Under the pieces are notes generated by a model that worked only from the letters and a program-made list of their open reading frames with translations, made no database searches and was not told the DNA's origin. This document shows, piece after piece, positions 61,550 through 64,000 of a stretch of 64,000 bases of DNA. Within the stretch, counting starts at the first letter, position 1, and each line of letters starts with the position of its first letter. The translations under genes and the position numbers were made by a program. Source of the stretch: RUG11198 sp036342255 (GTDB lineage: Bacteria; Bacillota_I; Bacilli_A; RF39; UBA660); assembly GCA_036342255.1 (NCBI GenBank), contig JAZAUS010000009.1, positions 1-64,000 on the forward strand, given 5' to 3'.

Positions 61550-61624
61550 CAAACCACTCCCACTACTCCTTACACATCCTAAAAATTATATCATAAAATT
61601 AATTCAAATATTTAAAGTTAACAA

Positions 61625-61648
61625 AAAAGAAAGAATAATCTTTCTTTT
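61625..61648 (-). terminator. Terminator after the GNAT gene
   Basis: A 10-bp perfect stem (61625-61634 with 61639-61648) with a 4-base loop and TTTTTTG on the minus strand. Confidence 0.7.
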
Positions 61649-61661
61649 AGACATATAATAC

Positions 61662-62090
61662 TTATTTTTTCAACCAAACATAAACACCATCTTGATTTTC
61701 AGGTTTATACTTCATCCCACATCTAACATAAAAATCTCTATTACCACTAGTTGGTGTACCTTCAATATGAAATTGTTCCCCCTCCTTAATAAATGAAGAA
61801 GCTTGCTCTAACAGATTGGTTACTACTATTCTACCAAACCCTTGTTTCTGATATTTTGGATTTACCATAATATCAGTTAATAATCCTTTACTCGCATAAT
61901 CACCTACTATTCTACCAACTGCAATCACATCTTTATCATTTCTCACAGTTACACTACACATCGTATTTTTAATCCCCTTTTCAAATTGTTCCACTGGTAA
62001 ATCTTTCCAACCAATTAATTTCCTTAAATAATAAATATCTTCAGCTTTAATATCATTTACTACTTCATAATCCATAACATTTTTCCTCAT
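61662..62090 (-). CDS. GNAT family N-acetyltransferase
   Basis: 142 residues. The acetyl-CoA-binding motif A is visible: TDIMVNPKYQKQGFGRIVV (Q-x-x-G-x-G/A), with the earlier CSVTVRNDKDVIAVGRIVGD strand and a later GTPTSGNRDFYVRCGMKY. The acceptor is unknown. The start is ATG 62090 after AAGGAAGG; the frame runs far upstream into the coat-like gene but without support. Confidence 0.88.
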   Translation of the reverse strand: MRKNVMDYEVVNDIKAEDIYYLRKLIGWKDLPVEQFEKGIKNTMCSVTVRNDKDVIAVGRIVGDYASKGLLTDIMVNPKYQKQGFGRIVVTNLLEQASSFIKEGEQFHIEGTPTSGNRDFYVRCGMKYKPENQDGVYVWLKK

Positions 62091-62128
62091 ATAATCCTTC
62101 CTTACATAAATTATAACACAATAAAGAA

Positions 62129-62154
62129 AAATAGAAAAAGTAATCTTTCTATTT
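62129..62154 (-). terminator. Terminator after the CotD-like gene
   Basis: A 9-bp stem (62129-62137 with 62146-62154) with an 8-base loop and a T-rich 3' side on the minus strand. Confidence 0.6.
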
Positions 62155-62469
62155 AAAACAACAACATGATCCACATTGTACATTAGTACAAGTATTTTCT
62201 TCACAACATGTATATCTAGGTTGATAAGTATGTTTATAAACATGATTATTAATAATTCTTGTATTAATAGGACATATATGAGGTACTTCATGAACAAAAG
62301 TCCTATTAACAACTCTTTCACGTCCAGGTTCAATAACAGGACTCATTACATCTCCAATAGCTTGCTGAAATTCACCATCCATATTCATATTACTATTAAA
62401 ATTCATATTATCATTAACTATATTAATATCTGTATCATCCTGTCTATAATTATCATTACAAGAAAACAT
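62149..62469 (-). CDS. Cys-rich CotD-like protein
   Basis: 106 residues. An Asn/Asp/Met-rich N-terminal third (NDNMNFNSNMNMDGEF), then VMSPVIEPGRERVVNRTFVH, EVPHICPINTRIINNHVYKH, and a Cys cluster RYTCCEENTCTNVQCGSCCC. The middle, with a P-x-I-x-P start, a VPHxxPxxT core and spaced His/Tyr, resembles the inner spore-coat protein CotD of Bacillus. The Cys-rich end could bind metal or crosslink. Ribosome site GGAGG at good spacing. Nothing else in the window points to sporulation, so the coat role is only a hint. Confidence 0.6.
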   Translation of the reverse strand: MFSCNDNYRQDDTDINIVNDNMNFNSNMNMDGEFQQAIGDVMSPVIEPGRERVVNRTFVHEVPHICPINTRIINNHVYKHTYQPRYTCCEENTCTNVQCGSCCCFK

Positions 62470-62547
62470 TATATTACCTCCTATCTATTCTATAATATGA
62501 ACAAATAGAAATATAACCTATTATAAATATCTATATTATTTAAACAA

Positions 62548-62588
62548 AAAAAGATTAAAATTATTAAATTAATAATTCTAATCTTTTT
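62548..62588 (-). terminator. Terminator after the short-chain dehydrogenase gene
   Basis: A 10-bp plus 7-bp stem with one mismatch (62548-62565 with 62571-62588) and a 5-base loop. Confidence 0.7.
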
Positions 62589-62603
62589 AACAAATACTAA
62601 TTA

Positions 62604-63647
62604 TTATTTCTTTTTTAAACCTAAATACTTTATATTCTCATTAACTATATCTTTTGTACTTTTAATATCACCATCTAGTACATTTTCTACATAATAATCT
62701 AAATTATCATATCCCTTCATCCTTACTATTTCCTCTGCCAGTTTTGATTTAAAAAGAGAAGGATGAATCAACTTAAACTCAACCCCATATTTTTCTTCTT
62801 CTTTCTTTAGTGTCTCAACAATACTATCCAAATATGCTTTACTAGACGAATAAGCCCCATTTGTTACCTTATTTTCTAAAGATGCACTAGAACTAACTAC
62901 TAAAACTTTTGAATTGTTTCTTCTTAAATTAATAGCTAATTCCTTATAAATCTTTAAAAAACTTAATGCATTAATAGTTAATAAATTCATAAACTCATCA
63001 TAATCAGTATCAACTACTTCTTTTTTAGAAGACCTAGCTCCTACACAAAATACAAGCACATCTATTGCAATATTTTTTATTTTTTCAAAGAAATCTTTAT
63101 TATCAGCTAAAGCATCATAATAATACTGTTCTATATTTGAATAATCCATTTTACTAGTCTTATATGTAGAATAAACATTATAATCATTTTGTAAAAAGAC
63201 ATCAGAAAACTCTTTTCCCAAATCTCCACTACCACCAAAAATCAAAACATTTTTATCATTTGGATGATCTCTATAAAACATCTCTCTAAATTTCATCAAC
63301 TTAGAGTCAATATTAATGCTCTCTCCATACAATATACACTCATCAATTATATCATTATCCTTTTCACTAAATTTAAAAATCTTATTTGGAAAAATAACAA
63401 TCATTTCTTTTTCAGATACAAAATGAATATAATAGCCATAAGAATATAATGATTTACTCAACTTAATAGACAATTCATCAACTTTATCTTTAGGAACTTC
63501 AATTTTATATATAATAGTATTATGTTTACCGCCCAACTTATGCTCATATACTTCTTTAGCTATACTTTCAAGATAATTAAGTAAAGAATAATCTGTAATA
63601 CTATTCTTTATTATTATACCTTTAAATGTTCCTTTATCAATTGCCAT
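62604..63647 (-). CDS. Short-chain dehydrogenase/reductase with N-terminal extension
   Basis: 347 residues. The C-terminal about 220 residues are a classic SDR: NVLIFGGSGDLGKEF (nucleotide loop), VLVFCVGA, VVSSSASLE (catalytic Ser) and GAYSSSKAYLDS (YxxxK). The first about 125 residues are a separate alpha/beta part of unknown role (TIIYKIEVPKDKVDELSIKL, YGYYIHFVSEKEMIVIFPNK). Ribosome site AGGAAG. It lies 5 bases after the LD-carboxypeptidase gene, so they are cotranscribed; the pair has no obvious pathway link. Confidence 0.83.
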   Translation of the reverse strand: MAIDKGTFKGIIIKNSITDYSLLNYLESIAKEVYEHKLGGKHNTIIYKIEVPKDKVDELSIKLSKSLYSYGYYIHFVSEKEMIVIFPNKIFKFSEKDNDIIDECILYGESINIDSKLMKFREMFYRDHPNDKNVLIFGGSGDLGKEFSDVFLQNDYNVYSTYKTSKMDYSNIEQYYYDALADNKDFFEKIKNIAIDVLVFCVGARSSKKEVVDTDYDEFMNLLTINALSFLKIYKELAINLRRNNSKVLVVSSSASLENKVTNGAYSSSKAYLDSIVETLKKEEEKYGVEFKLIHPSLFKSKLAEEIVRMKGYDNLDYYVENVLDGDIKSTKDIVNENIKYLGLKKK

Positions 63648-63652
63648 ATTAT

Positions 63653-64000
63653 TTACTTCCTATTCTTCACTACTGATTCTTTCACCCTTATTTTACCCAA
63701 TTTTGTTGTATCAAAACTTACTTTAGCCCCTATTGGTAATGTTAATTTATCTTGAGTATGACCAAAAGGAACATTTGCGATAACAGGAAAATCATATTCC
63801 ATTAATCTTTCTAATACCATATTATAAATTTCTTTATCGTTAGGTTCACAAGATACAAGTTCTCCAACAATCATACCCTTCAACTTCTTTAATGCACCAA
63901 CATCCTTAAAATGAGTTAACATTAAATCAATCTTATCAACTGATTTGCATATGTCTTCCCAAAATAATACTTTTCCATTCCAATCGGGTTCATATTCAGT
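63653..64000 (-). CDS. LD-carboxypeptidase/MccF-like (peptidase S66), 3' part
   Basis: Only the C-terminal about 115 residues are inside the window; the gene continues past 64000. The reading frame is open to the edge and reads EPDWNGKVLFWEDICK, then LMLTHFKDVGALKKLKGMIVG, PVIANVPFGHTQDKLTLPIG and a short basic end. W-x-GKVLFxED, the KGMIVG turn and NVPFGHT are marks of S66 serine peptidases, which trim L,D-peptide bonds of muropeptides or hydrolyse acyl-adenylate toxins; the His of FGHT is part of the triad in the family. An ATG at 63922 exists but is internal. Confidence 0.85.
   Translation of the reverse strand, partial: TEYEPDWNGKVLFWEDICKSVDKIDLMLTHFKDVGALKKLKGMIVGELVSCEPNDKEIYNMVLERLMEYDFPVIANVPFGHTQDKLTLPIGAKVSFDTTKLGKIRVKESVVKNRK

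Noticed and set aside
62091..62333. Upstream extension of the GNAT gene frame
   Set aside because: It overlaps the CotD-like gene and the terminator; the GNAT fold begins after ATG 62090, which has a good ribosome site.
62176..62508. Plus-strand open frame of about 110 codons
   Set aside because: Antisense to the CotD-like gene, whose minus-strand frame has a proper ribosome site and Cys-rich logic.
1..64000. Mycoplasma genetic code (TGA as Trp)
   Set aside because: TGA ends several genes, including at ATGA overlaps, and Trp is written TGG throughout.
1..64000. tRNA or rRNA genes
   Set aside because: No cloverleaf with GTTCRA-type loop or rRNA signature was seen in the intergenic gaps; the only structured RNAs recognised are the T-box and the RNase P RNA.

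Overview
The window comes from a low-G+C Gram-positive (Bacillota-type) bacterium. Coding DNA is strongly AT-rich, and intergenic gaps are short and full of A/T-tract hairpin terminators. There is an isoleucine T-box leader, a GpsB division protein, an Obg GTPase, a LicD protein and no sign of outer-membrane genes. TGA is used as a stop (for example in ATGA overlaps) and TGG encodes Trp, so this is the standard bacterial code and not the mycoplasma code. The gene style (small envelope-rich genome, Tad pilus, bacterial Ig-like secreted proteins) fits uncultured gut Bacilli such as the RF39/RFN20-type groups, but that placement is inference. Most genes lie on the minus strand.

Layout. 0-9.6 kb: an exported SipW-cognate-type protein fragment, a rhomboid protease, a prepilin-lspA-rluD run, a plus-strand DUF192-gpsA pair, obg, a TasA/camelysin-like exported protein, and ackA-nrnA. 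9.6-18.4 kb: licD-ppaC (CBS-regulated pyrophosphatase), a divergent Rpn-like plus-strand gene, and a five-gene run (repeat protein, small membrane protein, DUF3267 metalloprotease-like protein, sugar nucleotidyltransferase, GT-C membrane protein) that looks like envelope-glycan work. 18.5-29 kb: a TMEM43-like protein, a hybrid histidine kinase, an acyl-adenylate ligase, ileS (type 2, with the altered GXHH signature) behind a T-box leader, pgsA, a RodZ-like protein, the RNase P RNA, and gpsB. 29-34.5 kb: a polA - membrane HExxH protein - mutM operon and a small two-helix membrane protein.

34.5-49 kb is a surface-structure region. A three-gene glycan-type operon (FAD oxidoreductase and two GT-C enzymes) sits downstream of a tight ten-gene Tad/Flp pilus operon: CpaF ATPase, TadB and TadC, Flp-type pilin, CpaB/SAF protein, two TadE-like pseudopilins, a TadZ-like protein with a degraded Walker A, a 1116-residue von Willebrand A-domain protein, and a membrane-tethered protein at its head. 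No prepilin peptidase is present. 49-56 kb: a membrane thioredoxin-like gene diverges from the pilus operon across an inverted repeat, followed by four paralogous secreted proteins that join bacterial Ig-like (BIG2) domains to a cysteine-peptidase-like (NlpC/P60 or CHAP type) C-terminal domain. The largest carries a striking Asp/Glu/Phe tract.

56-64 kb: a YfcC-type transporter, an RDD membrane protein, a tRNA-dihydrouridine synthase, a zinc-dependent phospholipase C-like protein, a Sir2 deacylase, a HAD protein, a GNAT acetyltransferase, a CotD-like Cys-rich protein, a short-chain dehydrogenase, and the 3' part of an LD-carboxypeptidase (S66) gene cut by the window edge. No tRNA, rRNA, CRISPR array, insertion sequence or prophage was seen. 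Many listed starts are placed on the first codon with a well-spaced Shine-Dalgarno, because the longest open frame often runs upstream into promoters or terminators.
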